From positions 744,001 to 808,000 of the forward strand of contig JAPFFF010000036.1 of NCBI GenBank assembly GCA_039105265.1: a stretch of DNA of 64,000 bases, given 5' to 3'. Below the pieces are notes generated by a model that was given only the letters and a program-made list of their open reading frames with translations, had not been told where the DNA came from and did no database searches. Below, piece after piece: positions 7,648 to 17,753 of the stretch. Each line of letters starts with the position of its first letter. The stretch's first letter is position 1. Origin of the DNA: Tritrichomonas musculus (Eukaryota; Parabasalia; Tritrichomonadida; Tritrichomonadidae). The position numbers and the translations under genes were made by a program.

Positions 7648-9204
7648 CTATTGTTGACCACCATATACGATTTCAAATCGACTTGCACTCGCTTTCCTAG
7701 CATCCCTAGCCTCCTTATTTTTGGCTTTCATCTCAAGGTATCCGCTTTTCGCTCCATAGAATTCATAGTCAATCAACTGGTTGATGTTGTCAATAAATGA
7801 ATCACGAACTTCCTTCACCGCGATTGGAGAACTGGTATTTACGTATATAAGTAGATTTTCAAATGCTGCAGGTGTTCGCTTGCCTTGATCATCAGTTCGA
7901 GGTACGGTTCCCTCATCGAAAGTGGTATTAAATCCCCATAGGAATACTATTTGTTCAATCTGTTCTAGCATTTCGAGAATTTCATCAGGTATTTCCGCAT
8001 CCTTTAGAGCACCAGTCTTGCGGTCAGCTACTTGGTCAATGAGTTTAATCCATTCCTCGATCATGGGACCAACTATCTGCATATACTCCGACTTATGAGT
8101 GCTCTTCCAATTGGACCAGCTTGGGTAGTTGAATGACTTGTCATTATGCCTTTGCTCTATAGTACTTTTCGCAGGGAGGTCGAAGTAGTAAATATATATG
8201 GCGTTGCATACGGCTAGGAAATTGGTCAACTTCTTGAGTTCGAGCCAATCTTGAAGTTTATCCTGGCCCCAGAATACATTCCATATATGCGAGAACAGGG
8301 ATGCCCAATAGCTGTTAGGTGATAAGCGCTTGCTCATACGTGCCTTTCCAATACCGGATTCACCATATGCCTTTTCTAGAGTAGTCAATGCCACGGATTT
8401 AGTCAATTTATATTCACCACGCTCCCAATCGACCTTGGTAATATCCTTATCGAATTGCTCCTTGAGCCATACATTGAATGGCTTGGCTTGACGCTTAGCC
8501 TTTGTATCACAAATGGTTTTCCAGGCCTTCTTATAGGGTGATGCATGAACTAATTTGTATCCGTTGACAATAGCTGGAATGCCGCGTTTGTCAACCAATA
8601 CGATATCATCAACCTTGTCACCATTGAGGTCTGTAATACGATTTCCTAATGGGTCGTTGGAATTGGTTGGTAATAATCTGTACTTGGGAACTCCAGTTTC
8701 ATCGAGGTGGTTCATACAATACTCCTTTGCGGTATCACGTGCTGCAGCTGATGGAATGTACTTAACCCGGTAATTGCCGTTTATAATCATATCTAGGAAG
8801 TTCTTCTTGAAGGTTGATGAATCGCCTGTGAGTGAGAGATTGCCGAATTGGCCTAAACGACCTTTGACATTCTCATAGTCTTTGCCATTGCGTCTACCTA
8901 CGGTAGCACTTGGTGGTTCAACCTCTTGCATAACATATTCATATGCATTATCTTCATTGAATCTGGATATTGGTTTGAATGGCGATTTTTGTATTTGTTG
9001 GGTGAATTTTAGATTAGGTTTACTAACGTGTTTGACAGGTGTCCTAATATATTCATATCGTGTTGGTCTATCGTTGTTGTTATCATCAACACCCGGTGCT
9101 TGGACATTACCATCATCATCATCATCGCTAACCTCTGCTGGTGGTGCTGCTGCTGGTGGTGGTTGCTTTTTAGTATTTGGACGCTTCGGAGATTTATAGC
9201 TCAT
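7648..9204 (-). CDS. large Polinton protein with DLNGD motif
   Basis: A protein of 518 residues from the ATG at 9204 (start MSYKSPKRPNTKK). The frame stays open upstream to a GTG at 9336 but has no ATG there. The N-terminal ~120 residues are proline- and aspartate-rich and disordered. A central motif DLNGDKVDDIVLVDKRG is followed by NGYKLVHASPYKKAW; the Asp/Gly spacing is like a calcium-binding FG-GAP or EF-hand loop. The C-terminal half is helical and rich in W and Y and ends with a charged tail. I do not recognise a named family; large proteins with a similar motif occur in Polinton-like elements, from memory only. Confidence 0.6.
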   Translation of the reverse strand: MSYKSPKRPNTKKQPPPAAAPPAEVSDDDDDGNVQAPGVDDNNNDRPTRYEYIRTPVKHVSKPNLKFTQQIQKSPFKPISRFNEDNAYEYVMQEVEPPSATVGRRNGKDYENVKGRLGQFGNLSLTGDSSTFKKNFLDMIINGNYRVKYIPSAAARDTAKEYCMNHLDETGVPKYRLLPTNSNDPLGNRITDLNGDKVDDIVLVDKRGIPAIVNGYKLVHASPYKKAWKTICDTKAKRQAKPFNVWLKEQFDKDITKVDWERGEYKLTKSVALTTLEKAYGESGIGKARMSKRLSPNSYWASLFSHIWNVFWGQDKLQDWLELKKLTNFLAVCNAIYIYYFDLPAKSTIEQRHNDKSFNYPSWSNWKSTHKSEYMQIVGPMIEEWIKLIDQVADRKTGALKDAEIPDEILEMLEQIEQIVFLWGFNTTFDEGTVPRTDDQGKRTPAAFENLLIYVNTSSPIAVKEVRDSFIDNINQLIDYEFYGAKSGYLEMKAKNKEARDARKASASRFEIVYGGQQ

Positions 9205-9354
9205 GAGTACTTTAGGTGTAAAAAAAATGTCATTATTTGCATACTCGCAATTGGCATCTCTTTGGACATCAGCTTGGGATTCCGATTCACCATCCACCTC
9301 CTCGAAAGGGGGTCCGATGGGTATACCGGTAATCACACCTTTATTGTATAGGAA

Positions 9355-11553
9355 ATGTTCAGTATAGAACAGAGTGGATTTTCAATAAAAGCGGCCACTA
9401 TCGACGAGTTACTGATTGAATACATCAAAAGGTATGCATGTATGTGCCATAATGGGTCCAATGGCTCGAATATAACTGGTCCCAACCAGGAGCAAATCAA
9501 GGAACTCATTACGAGTACAGTTGGTGAGCATCTCGAAAAATATGCATTAGCCAAGGACCTTGAGTCATATGCTTTGCAAACCCAGCTATTCGACTATGTG
9601 AAAACCGAGGATTTCAATACGGAGATGCTGAAGTATGCGCTATCTAAGGACTTGCAATCGTATGCCAGTAGTGCAGATGTGGAGAATGCCATTGGGGAAT
9701 TACGTGATTACATCGTCAAAAACTGTGCACTATCTACTGAAATACTGAGGTCCCTGAGAACATCGTTACGAGTGATTCATTGAGTACTGCTTTGGAACCA
9801 TATGCGAAGACTCAGGACTTACCAGATATGTCCGAGTATTACGTGAAGACTCAGGACTTACCAGATATGACCAAGTATGCACTCGCTGAAGATATCCCGG
9901 AGATACCCACTGATTTGGTTAATGGATCTACACTGAGTACTGCATTGAGTACTGCTTTGGAACCGTATGCGAAGACTTGCGAACTTAAGTGAGTACGCTC
10001 TCAAAACGGATATCCCTGAGATCCCCACTGATTTGGTTAATGAATCTGCGTTGAGTACTGTGTTGGAACCATATGCGAAGACCCAGGACTTACCAGATAT
10101 GACCGAGTACGCGAAGCTTGCGAACTTAAGTGAGTATGCTCTCAAAACAGATATACCAAAAGAGTATTTCACTGATATCGGTGGAGAGGTTTATATCAAA
10201 GACCCAAACAACATCCTGACATTGGGTGGAGCAAATCAGACAAGTAGTGATGCACCTCTCATGGTCATGAAACCAAATCATTCTCGAAATAGTAGAATAT
10301 TTAGCATTGGCAATCAACTGGATAGTTCGAATGAGCGATGGTTAGATTTTGATATTGATGCAAACAGTGATACAGCGACCATCAAATACAATGAAATAAC
10401 TGCATTGGAGATTACTCGATCAAAAGTTTGTGTTATGAATGCATGTGACGTAGACGGTAATGCCTATGCAAAAACCCAGGACTTACCAGATATGACCAAG
10501 TATGCACTCACAACAGATATCCCAGCACCAGTTGACTTGACACCATATTATACTAGTGCCCAGGCTGATGAGAAGTTCGTTGATAAAGATGAATTGGCTT
10601 TTGAATTAGATAAGTATGTTCCCAAAGAAGGTAATTCAACTATTAAAGGTACATTGTCAATATTAGATACAAATACTACAGAATCAGATTTTAAAACCTT
10701 GTTAATAGCAGGCATAGGTACAAATGAAAATGAAGCCGCAACTTTCGGTTTTTATATTGGTTCAGGTGTTTTAGGTGTTGCAGGTTGTGAAAATATTATT
10801 GGTTGGGATATAGAACATACCATTTTTCATAATAACGTTTTTATAACATATGGTGATTTAGAAATAGATGGTGTAGATGCAGATTGTTTAAAGGTATATC
10901 AAGGAAATCCAAATTTATATGAATCGAACATAATTCTTGGTCTTAATTCCGCAAAATGTGCAAAAATACAATATTATAATCAAGGTAATTTAGCTCGTTA
11001 TAGAGTAATATTGAATAATTCAAACGCGTTTTCTTATGAAGTTTCTCCATCAGGAAGAAATACAACAATTGATTCAAATTTACATGTTAACGGTAAGATA
11101 ACATCCAATGGTTCAACTACCATCACCCACTACTCCCCAATCGAGTCATCGGTTAACACCATCACCGATTTCGTCATTGGAGCTCCAGTATATATGACCG
11201 GTAAGGTGTATCATCGTGAGGATTCGAAATGGGTCCCTAGCACTGAAGCTGACACCACTGATTGCATATGTAGTGTGAAGACCACTGGTACCTGGAAGGA
11301 GTATGTTGGTATATGCGTGAGAATCGATGAAGCCAATGGTTGTATCACATTCGCCACTCATGGGGATTACATGGTTAAGGTTGAGGACTCCTCATGCTAT
11401 TCCATTGGGGATGAGGTATTCATTGATAACGCTGATAATAAACTGAAGATACTCACTGGTGAGACCGCGATAACCTCAAAAATAAATCGTATGACCGTGG
11501 GTATCATAACTGGTATCATCAACGGATCCACATTAGCTGTATTCAAATCATAA
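9355..11553 (+). pseudogene. fibre-like repeat protein region, broken
   Basis: A plus-strand coding region rich in short repeats of the form YAKTQDLPDM and YALKTDIPEI, followed by a beta-rich distal part with many N, T, G and S, as in viral fibre or tail-spike shafts and heads. Several near-identical DNA repeats of about 60-130 bases lie in the first third. The reading is interrupted (about two breaks), so it is listed as a broken gene of the Polinton. The YAL/YAK repeat also occurs near the C-terminus of the giant set 2 fibre (17,754-22,394), which links the two elements. A role in host-cell attachment is inferred. Confidence 0.7.
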
Positions 11554-11586
11554 TGTAGGTCGCAGCAATTTTGCTGTCACCCAAAT

Positions 11587-14500
11587 TTAGAGCATAATAT
11601 AGTCCCCTGATGTGAGCCCATGGATGAATGGTGCACAGGATTGGTTCTCGAGGACAATCATTTTGGTGTGAGTCCCGGTGAGAGCATTCTTGTTTACCGT
11701 GATCTTGGACATCGTCATCTCACTGATTTTGCTCTGGATTTTGGTATTGCGAGTCATTTGCAGATTGATATTTTTGCCAACCTTCACACCACCATTGTCG
11801 ATGATGTCCTTGTAATCATCACTTGTAATATGGTTTTTCTTGAGGGAGACCCCCTTGAGTTTGAGTGCCTTGGTTATAGCGCCACTATTAAATATGGTGT
11901 AGCACTTGGGGGCTAACGCAATCATATTCTCACCATATTTCTCAATGCAGAGACCCAATATTTTCTTCTCATCAGCGATTGTATTTATATTGGGATTCGG
12001 CATGAACTTATATATGTTCTCATCATAGAATGCTCTATTCTTGATGATGTATTTGAACTCTTGATCGGACCCCTTGGATTCATCACCAGCAACCGCAAAA
12101 TATGCACTATCGGTGTCTCCCTCTATGAAATGAAATCGTTCCACATCAAGGCACTTGTACATGAAATCGTATATGAATGTGAGATACCAGAATTTGGCAT
12201 TATCTAGTGTCCAGAATGACTCCTGAAGGCAAGTCGTACATTTGAAGCTCTTTGGGTTCATTTGGAGTAGGTAGTTGTCATCACTCAATTTGATCCCACT
12301 AACATAGTTATCGTAGATGATATTCTGGAAGGTCTTATCACGTGAACATATTTTGATTTTAGAGAACTTCTCAGTGTTCATCCCATCGTATCCATATGAA
12401 CCATTCATGCTAATCTTGTAGAACTTTTCATTGCCGGATACAGCTCCAGAAATGATATCCTGACGACGTTTCATGAACTCACTAACAAATGGGTTGAATC
12501 CACGATGAGCTTCGTATTTGGTGAGACTTTTGATATCTTCGATGACAAGCCCATGGTCGAGTAGGAACCAGAGATAATAATTTGAGAATGTTTGATAGGT
12601 ACCCATCGTATCGACACACATAGTTAGCTTTCGTTCAGTTTTGTCAGCGGATGGGAGTTTGTTGTGAGTCATGTAGTTGTGCATGTATGAACCAATGGTT
12701 GTTTCATCGTTCGTGATATCAAAATTGCGAAATACTGGTGGGAAATTGATGAAGTTATTGATTTTAGATACTGGGCATTTCAATATGACCTCCGCTTTGA
12801 ACAAATATTTAGGATGCTTTCGTAAATTCCGGCTGTTGATGATATGCATACATGAGTTATAGGTTTTCATATTTTTGGTACCATTGTTATAAACATCGAA
12901 TCTCTCCAACATGGAACCTGGCATATACATAACCCCTCCGTGATATGGATTGAAATCATGTTTGGTTGAACTGAATGCTGATGGGTATAAGCTATTGAAA
13001 TCAACTCCAACAATGTGAGTCATAGTGTGAGGGGTATCATATGAGATTACCTTGTGGTCAACGGCGTTGTATCTAAAACGATTTATATTAGTGTGACCCT
13101 TGATGTTGACACGATGCATGACATTGGATAGACCTCCAGTGATGTTGTTCCGTAAGCTATAATATTCCTGTTCATCATTGATGAGTGTTGGGAGATGCAT
13201 CATCTTGCAATATTTCTTCAGTTGAATTCGTAGTTTGGTTATATTGGGGTCATCACGGCTGCGAAGTCTGTTGCATTCCGCACAAGCGAGTTTACAGTTG
13301 CTGAGTTCATGACCGATATCGTTATTGATTCTATCGAGGGTAGGCTTATTGGTCCACGTGAAGTGTTCACCACAGAGATGACACTTACCGGTATCAGGAT
13401 TGTTGTACATTTTCATGAATTCATCAAACTGCTCCTCGCAAACACATTTATTGAGGTTCCTGGGAGAGTCCTTATGGGATTGATTATATTTGACATCCTG
13501 GTTATAGTAGTTCTCACATTTGAATCTCCACCACTTGAGATTTGGTTTGAAAGTATTCGATGGGTTTTGTATAGAGTATTCAGTATTGGGATCAAATTCC
13601 TTATACGCAAGTGCATACTTGATACAAGATGCATTCTTACTCAACGAGAGATTCGATATGAGATCAACGTTGTACTGAGCATTGAGGGTTATCAAGTTAT
13701 CAATGGGTTTAATCATCATCTCAACATCATTATCATTGTATGCCAACAGGTAATCCCATCGGGTTTTATAATTTTTGGCATCCTCGAGATATAGTTTGTA
13801 ATCATCTGGTGTCAATGGATTCTTTTGGTTGAGGTAGCTGTAGAATGCTTCATATTCAAAGGGCTCCGTTTGTGAGAGAACCTCATTGTAGTTCTCAGTA
13901 TTGATAGCTTCATATGGGAACACACCTTTACTGCTATTTGCAACTCCCCCAAAGTCTACACCAAATTGTCGTAATGTACCTCCAGCAACGAATGATTGTG
14001 CATCGATGAATCTCAACTTGGTGTTATATTTTGAGGACTTCAATATGAACTGCTTCAATGATGATGCGGTACCGATGATACTGTTGGGCTCGACACTCCA
14101 GAAATCGTAATTGAGATACTGCTTGAATAGGTTACTATCGAATCTACTCGAATTGAACCCAAATACGGTTATCACATTCAAGTTGCGATCGATTTTATTA
14201 AGAGTATCAATTGGTTGATTAATAAAGGTTTTCATATATTGAACCTTATCGTGATACACTTGCTGGGATTGTTCAAACAACCACTCAATCCATTCGATGA
14301 TGAACTCAGTTGAATCTCTTAATGAGAAGTGTTGTGTGTAGCAACCAGATTGCGACTTGACACATGATGATACGCTAAGGGGAATCAGTCGAGAGTTGAT
14401 AGTTGTTGATGAACCAATAGAGTACGAAGTACCTTCTGTATTCACAGGTTGTTCAACAGTTTCGAAATCATAAGTGATGTAATATATGTTGGGTTTCCAT

Positions 14501-14724
14501 TCGAGACCATATGCTAAACAATATTCGTACACCGGATTGTTGAGTATATGTGGACAATATGGTAATGGCTCACGATTAGGTATGAATTGTTTTCGAAATA
14601 CCCCGTCACAATTATCAACATGATTCTTGAAGCGATTCATATTGTGATGACCGTAATGTGCATATGAACCACACTTTGGGCAGATATGAATGTTGGTCAA
14701 CTTTTCAGCATCCTTGATATACAT
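11587..14724 (-). CDS. polB: family B DNA polymerase with HNH-like insert
   Basis: A 1,045-residue polymerase. An N-terminal zinc-finger-like motif (Cys15, Cys18, His35, Cys39) precedes the 3'-5' exonuclease: DFE at 86-88, FNSSRFD at 190-196, YNDNDV at 329-334. An HNH-like nuclease motif follows at 448-485: CHLC, LDR, GH, NC and CAECN. Then come the palm motifs: A, DFNSLYPS at 575-582; B, KISMNGSYG at 770-778; C, DTDS at 870-873. The arrangement fits the protein-primed polymerases of Polintons, which copy the linear element. The HNH segment between exonuclease and palm is unusual. The gene lies tail-to-tail with the fibre-like region and 44 bases from the 14,769 gene. Confidence 0.92.
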   Translation of the reverse strand: MYIKDAEKLTNIHICPKCGSYAHYGHHNMNRFKNHVDNCDGVFRKQFIPNREPLPYCPHILNNPVYEYCLAYGLEWKPNIYYITYDFETVEQPVNTEGTSYSIGSSTTINSRLIPLSVSSCVKSQSGCYTQHFSLRDSTEFIIEWIEWLFEQSQQVYHDKVQYMKTFINQPIDTLNKIDRNLNVITVFGFNSSRFDSNLFKQYLNYDFWSVEPNSIIGTASSLKQFILKSSKYNTKLRFIDAQSFVAGGTLRQFGVDFGGVANSSKGVFPYEAINTENYNEVLSQTEPFEYEAFYSYLNQKNPLTPDDYKLYLEDAKNYKTRWDYLLAYNDNDVEMMIKPIDNLITLNAQYNVDLISNLSLSKNASCIKYALAYKEFDPNTEYSIQNPSNTFKPNLKWWRFKCENYYNQDVKYNQSHKDSPRNLNKCVCEEQFDEFMKMYNNPDTGKCHLCGEHFTWTNKPTLDRINNDIGHELSNCKLACAECNRLRSRDDPNITKLRIQLKKYCKMMHLPTLINDEQEYYSLRNNITGGLSNVMHRVNIKGHTNINRFRYNAVDHKVISYDTPHTMTHIVGVDFNSLYPSAFSSTKHDFNPYHGGVMYMPGSMLERFDVYNNGTKNMKTYNSCMHIINSRNLRKHPKYLFKAEVILKCPVSKINNFINFPPVFRNFDITNDETTIGSYMHNYMTHNKLPSADKTERKLTMCVDTMGTYQTFSNYYLWFLLDHGLVIEDIKSLTKYEAHRGFNPFVSEFMKRRQDIISGAVSGNEKFYKISMNGSYGYDGMNTEKFSKIKICSRDKTFQNIIYDNYVSGIKLSDDNYLLQMNPKSFKCTTCLQESFWTLDNAKFWYLTFIYDFMYKCLDVERFHFIEGDTDSAYFAVAGDESKGSDQEFKYIIKNRAFYDENIYKFMPNPNINTIADEKKILGLCIEKYGENMIALAPKCYTIFNSGAITKALKLKGVSLKKNHITSDDYKDIIDNGGVKVGKNINLQMTRNTKIQSKISEMTMSKITVNKNALTGTHTKMIVLENQSCAPFIHGLTSGDYIML

Positions 14725-14768
14725 TATGTGAATGATTCGATTTTGAGTGAACAGTAATGCAGATTTCC

Positions 14769-16493
14769 TTAATGAATTGAATCACTATTATATTTCCATT
14801 GATCCTGAAGATTATAAACCTTGAGTTCTACATTGTACTCATAGATGTCAACATTCAAATGATGCTTTTCAGCAGATACCTTCATAGCTTCAATTGATGT
14901 ACCCGGATAGTTGTTCAGGAAGTCGATTGCAGCTTGAGATGGTTTAGTTGAATACACTATATTGTGTTCCTCACATATAAGTTTCCTAGCTGCTTTCGTA
15001 CGATTCTTAGTATTACAATGATATTTGGGGTTAACTAGATGATCATCGAGACATGCAGCAAGAAATCGATACCAACATAGATTGTCATCGACGTTGTCTG
15101 TGATGATGAATCTATTATTTTTGATTTCAGGAGGTAATTCTTTGATAGGTCCACTAACCTTGACCATTCGAGATACCGTGAATGAAACTGTGCCTACGAG
15201 AATCAACTTGGTGCTCGATGTTGAGGTTTCATATGAGTGCAGTACTGATTCAATATAGTACTTCATGATATCAAGTGATTGCTCATCACGAACCACAATT
15301 GGGGTAGCAGATTTATAGTTATTCCAAGTGATTTCCCTAGCTGTATATTGGAATGTGTCAGTCTCAGCACTGGAGGACTCAAATACACCTGAGAGTTGGA
15401 AATAGATTTTGAATGGTTTCACCTCACGTTCATAAACTTGTTGCAAGCCATCATATATACTGTTCAATGAGGATATCGAGTTGAAGTAGTATATGTATAT
15501 AGGCTCGAAGGTATCAATATCCGTGTGTTCATTGTAATCATTATCAGCATATTTGGCATATTTTTGCCAAGCCTCTACAGCCTTATCGTAGTCCTCAGGT
15601 AAGTTCACCATGAGGAAATCATTGTGTTTCGATTTGAATTCATGACCGAACTCGCCAAGGTACTCGAATATTTCATTATTTTCAGGATCCTTGGGAAGAC
15701 CATCAATATCAGTGCTACCATCAATAATACGAGCTAGTTTTATAACTTTAGACCTGTTTTTGAGTATATCTTGTATTTCAGCTCTATCGAGATATTCGGG
15801 ATAATATTTGTTGAAATATGAATATACTTTACGTTCATCATCTAATTGCTGTTGGAACTCATCTTGGGTATTCATATGTTGAAGTACATCAATGGGGTCA
15901 TTAATTTTGTAATCAGCTCTATTGAATTTATTGAAGTAATCATTATCCAGTTTGTCATTCAATCTCTTTATATATGAAGGCTGCTCATCATACCGAATTG
16001 GTTTCTTATGGGTTGTGGGAGGTGGAAGTATTGGTGGATACTCATTTTCACGAATCAATTTTTGAGCTTCCTGCAAAGCACATTTTGCAACATCAATATT
16101 ATATTGTATTTGGCGTTCCCTTCGATCATTTTCAAGTTTTTGTTGAAACTTATCTTGAGTATTCATATGTTGAAGTACATCAATGGGTTCATTAATTTTG
16201 TAATCAGCTCTATTGAATTTATTGAAGTAATCATTATCATCTGCAAGGCGTTCAGCCCTCAGTTGTCCAAAGAATGTATCAAAATGAGATTCTTGGAGTA
16301 TACCATTGGGATTGAAACCTGTGCGAGCTACAAATGAGTTATAATTTAGGTACTTCGTGAGTTTGCTCAGTTGAGCAACAAATGTAGTGTTGGTTGGGAT
16401 GTTACCACCGAACTCATTGTTGATGATATTGATATAATTTTTGATAGTCCATGAAGGAATTGCACCAAAATTCTTATTCGAGATACAACTCAT
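14769..16493 (-). CDS. polymerase-neighbour protein with DNLCWYR domain
   Basis: A protein of 574 residues from the ATG at 16493 (MSCISNKNFGAIPSW), chosen because a TATTTTTA box stands just upstream; the frame is open back to 16,589. It has an internal duplication of about 33 residues (DNDYFNKFNRADYKIN units), a helical charged centre and a C-terminal domain of ~116 residues with VDDNLCWYRFLA and a helix AARKLICEEHN. A domain with the pattern DNLC-aromatic-R often precedes Polinton DNA polymerases and has been compared to OTU-like folds or terminal-protein regions; that comparison is from memory. It is transcribed in the same direction as the polymerase and just upstream of it. Confidence 0.65.
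   Translation of the reverse strand: MSCISNKNFGAIPSWTIKNYINIINNEFGGNIPTNTTFVAQLSKLTKYLNYNSFVARTGFNPNGILQESHFDTFFGQLRAERLADDNDYFNKFNRADYKINEPIDVLQHMNTQDKFQQKLENDRRERQIQYNIDVAKCALQEAQKLIRENEYPPILPPPTTHKKPIRYDEQPSYIKRLNDKLDNDYFNKFNRADYKINDPIDVLQHMNTQDEFQQQLDDERKVYSYFNKYYPEYLDRAEIQDILKNRSKVIKLARIIDGSTDIDGLPKDPENNEIFEYLGEFGHEFKSKHNDFLMVNLPEDYDKAVEAWQKYAKYADNDYNEHTDIDTFEPIYIYYFNSISSLNSIYDGLQQVYEREVKPFKIYFQLSGVFESSSAETDTFQYTAREITWNNYKSATPIVVRDEQSLDIMKYYIESVLHSYETSTSSTKLILVGTVSFTVSRMVKVSGPIKELPPEIKNNRFIITDNVDDNLCWYRFLAACLDDHLVNPKYHCNTKNRTKAARKLICEEHNIVYSTKPSQAAIDFLNNYPGTSIEAMKVSAEKHHLNVDIYEYNVELKVYNLQDQWKYNSDSIH
15850..16238 (-). repeat. 98-bp direct repeat inside the polymerase-neighbour gene
   Basis: Two near-identical ~98-bp copies at 15,850-15,947 and 16,141-16,238, 291 bases apart and in frame, encode the duplicated DNDYFNKFNRADYKIN segment. 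Confidence 0.85.
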
Positions 16494-16563
16494 TTGCCCA
16501 AACGTAAAAATATAAAATTGTAATCGGTAAAAATATTGATTAAACATTATTTTTGAATTTTGG

Positions 16564-17061
16564 CTAGAAATCGATTGTATCAATCTCAACTTCGGGGGTT
16601 AGAGTCGTTTCACTAGGAGGAACATTTATAGTCATATGGGTGTTGAGTAGTTTTTGGGTCATATACATGGAGATACTTAAATTTAGGTTATCGAATATTA
16701 GTTTACGCAATAGGGATATACGTTTATGAGGTTCCACGTTGGATACTGCATCGATTACATCCTTTGATGAGACATATTGGATCAATCGGTTGTGATCCTT
16801 AATATCCAAAAACTTGCTTCGATTGAATATATGGGTTCGATTTAAGCGAGAATGGGGATGTTCAATAGATGGTTCGCTCACACTCAACAAAGTTGTCTCA
16901 GGAGGTGAGTCGCTTCGAACGAAATTCTTAGGCTGTACCGTTGTGCTTGGATTAGGAGATGGCTGTTTATGGTTCATACGTTTAATCAAATGCTTGACAT
17001 CTTGGCACAAATCGGTGATACCATTTAAAATTTTTAATAGTATATCAGTGTCAATTTCCAT
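16564..17061 (-). CDS. hypothetical Polinton protein
   Basis: A 165-residue protein starting MEIDTDILLKILNGITDL. The first ~30 residues form a leucine/isoleucine-rich helix, residues 30-75 are rich in P, S and T and probably disordered, and the C-terminal half is helical (ISLLRKLIFDNLNLSISMYM). It is the last gene of set 1 and lies upstream of the polymerase pair on the same strand. An AT-rich TATTTTATTTTG stretch precedes the start. No family is recognised. Confidence 0.55.
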   Translation of the reverse strand: MEIDTDILLKILNGITDLCQDVKHLIKRMNHKQPSPNPSTTVQPKNFVRSDSPPETTLLSVSEPSIEHPHSRLNRTHIFNRSKFLDIKDHNRLIQYVSSKDVIDAVSNVEPHKRISLLRKLIFDNLNLSISMYMTQKLLNTHMTINVPPSETTLTPEVEIDTIDF

Positions 17062-17133
17062 TTATACAAAATAAAATATTATTTTAACAAATTTAGGTTA
17101 CTGGTGGAATGTGATTGGTAGTAAGAGAGTCCC

Positions 17134-17206
17134 TTTAGTATGACCTTCAGTACAACCTTCAGTACAACCTTTAGGATAACCTTTAGTATGACCTTTCGTA
17201 GTAAGT
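17134..17206. repeat. short degenerate repeats (ACCTTTAGTA-type)
   Basis: About five imperfect copies of a ~15-base unit of the form GACCTTCAGTACAAC in the gap between the two Polinton gene sets. Confidence 0.6.
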
Positions 17207-17212
17207 ACCCCT

Positions 17213-17640
17213 AGCCTTCAAAACTAGGGCAATAGTGGCAGTCATAAGTGAACATCTATATAACCCCATGATACTGACCACTTATTCCTAGTTATGAGTA
17301 TCAGTTAGGGTCAATTCAAAAATAGTTAGATGACCTTCTAAACTAGGGCAATAGTGGCGGTCATGAGTGATCATAAGTGAACATCAATGTGGCCCTATGA
17401 TGCTGACCACTTATTCCTAGTTATGAGTATCAGTTAGGGTTAATTCAAAAATAGTAAGATGACCTTCTAAATTAGGGCAGTGGTGTCGGTCATGAGTGAT
17501 CATAAGTGAACATCAATGTGGCCCTATGATGCTGACCACTTATTCCTAGTTATGAGTATCAGTTAGGGTTAATTCAAAAATAGTAAGATGACCTTCTAAA
17601 TTAGGGCAGTGGTGTCGGTCATGAGTGAATTTCTATTTGA
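17213..17640. repeat. 129-bp tandem repeats between the two Polinton gene sets
   Basis: Units begin near 17,213, 17,341, 17,470 and 17,599 (last one partial). Each contains CTAGGGCA or TTAGGGCA, a GGTCATGAGTGATCATAAG palindromic stretch and CTTATTCCTAGTTATGAGT. The middle units are almost identical; the first is more diverged. There is no coding potential. The position between the last set 1 gene and the fibre gene of set 2 suggests a terminal or regulatory repeat, but no 5'-AG terminus was identified. Confidence 0.85.
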
Positions 17641-17753
17641 CCTTCGAACGGAACAACCATCACTACTAACGTATCAGATTCGATAGCAGACGTCGTGTAG
17701 ATACCACCTCAACATGGTCTTATGATGGACGAACCGCGTTAGAAATAGAACAG

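Larger units (their letters stand above)
1..17061. mobile_element. Polinton (Maverick) element, set 1, left end outside window
   Basis: A run of genes matching the Polinton core: FtsK/HerA-type packaging ATPase, major capsid protein, retroviral-type integrase and family B DNA polymerase, with several small virion-type proteins. Base composition is clearly richer in GC than the AT-rich DNA beyond 30.6 kb. The left end lies outside the window; the right end is not marked by a terminal inverted repeat I can recognise and is placed after the last gene. Most frames are long and open, which suggests a recent insertion, but the element is broken in its fibre region (about two breaks). The family call rests on the gene set and is firm; the boundaries are not. 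Confidence 0.9.
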
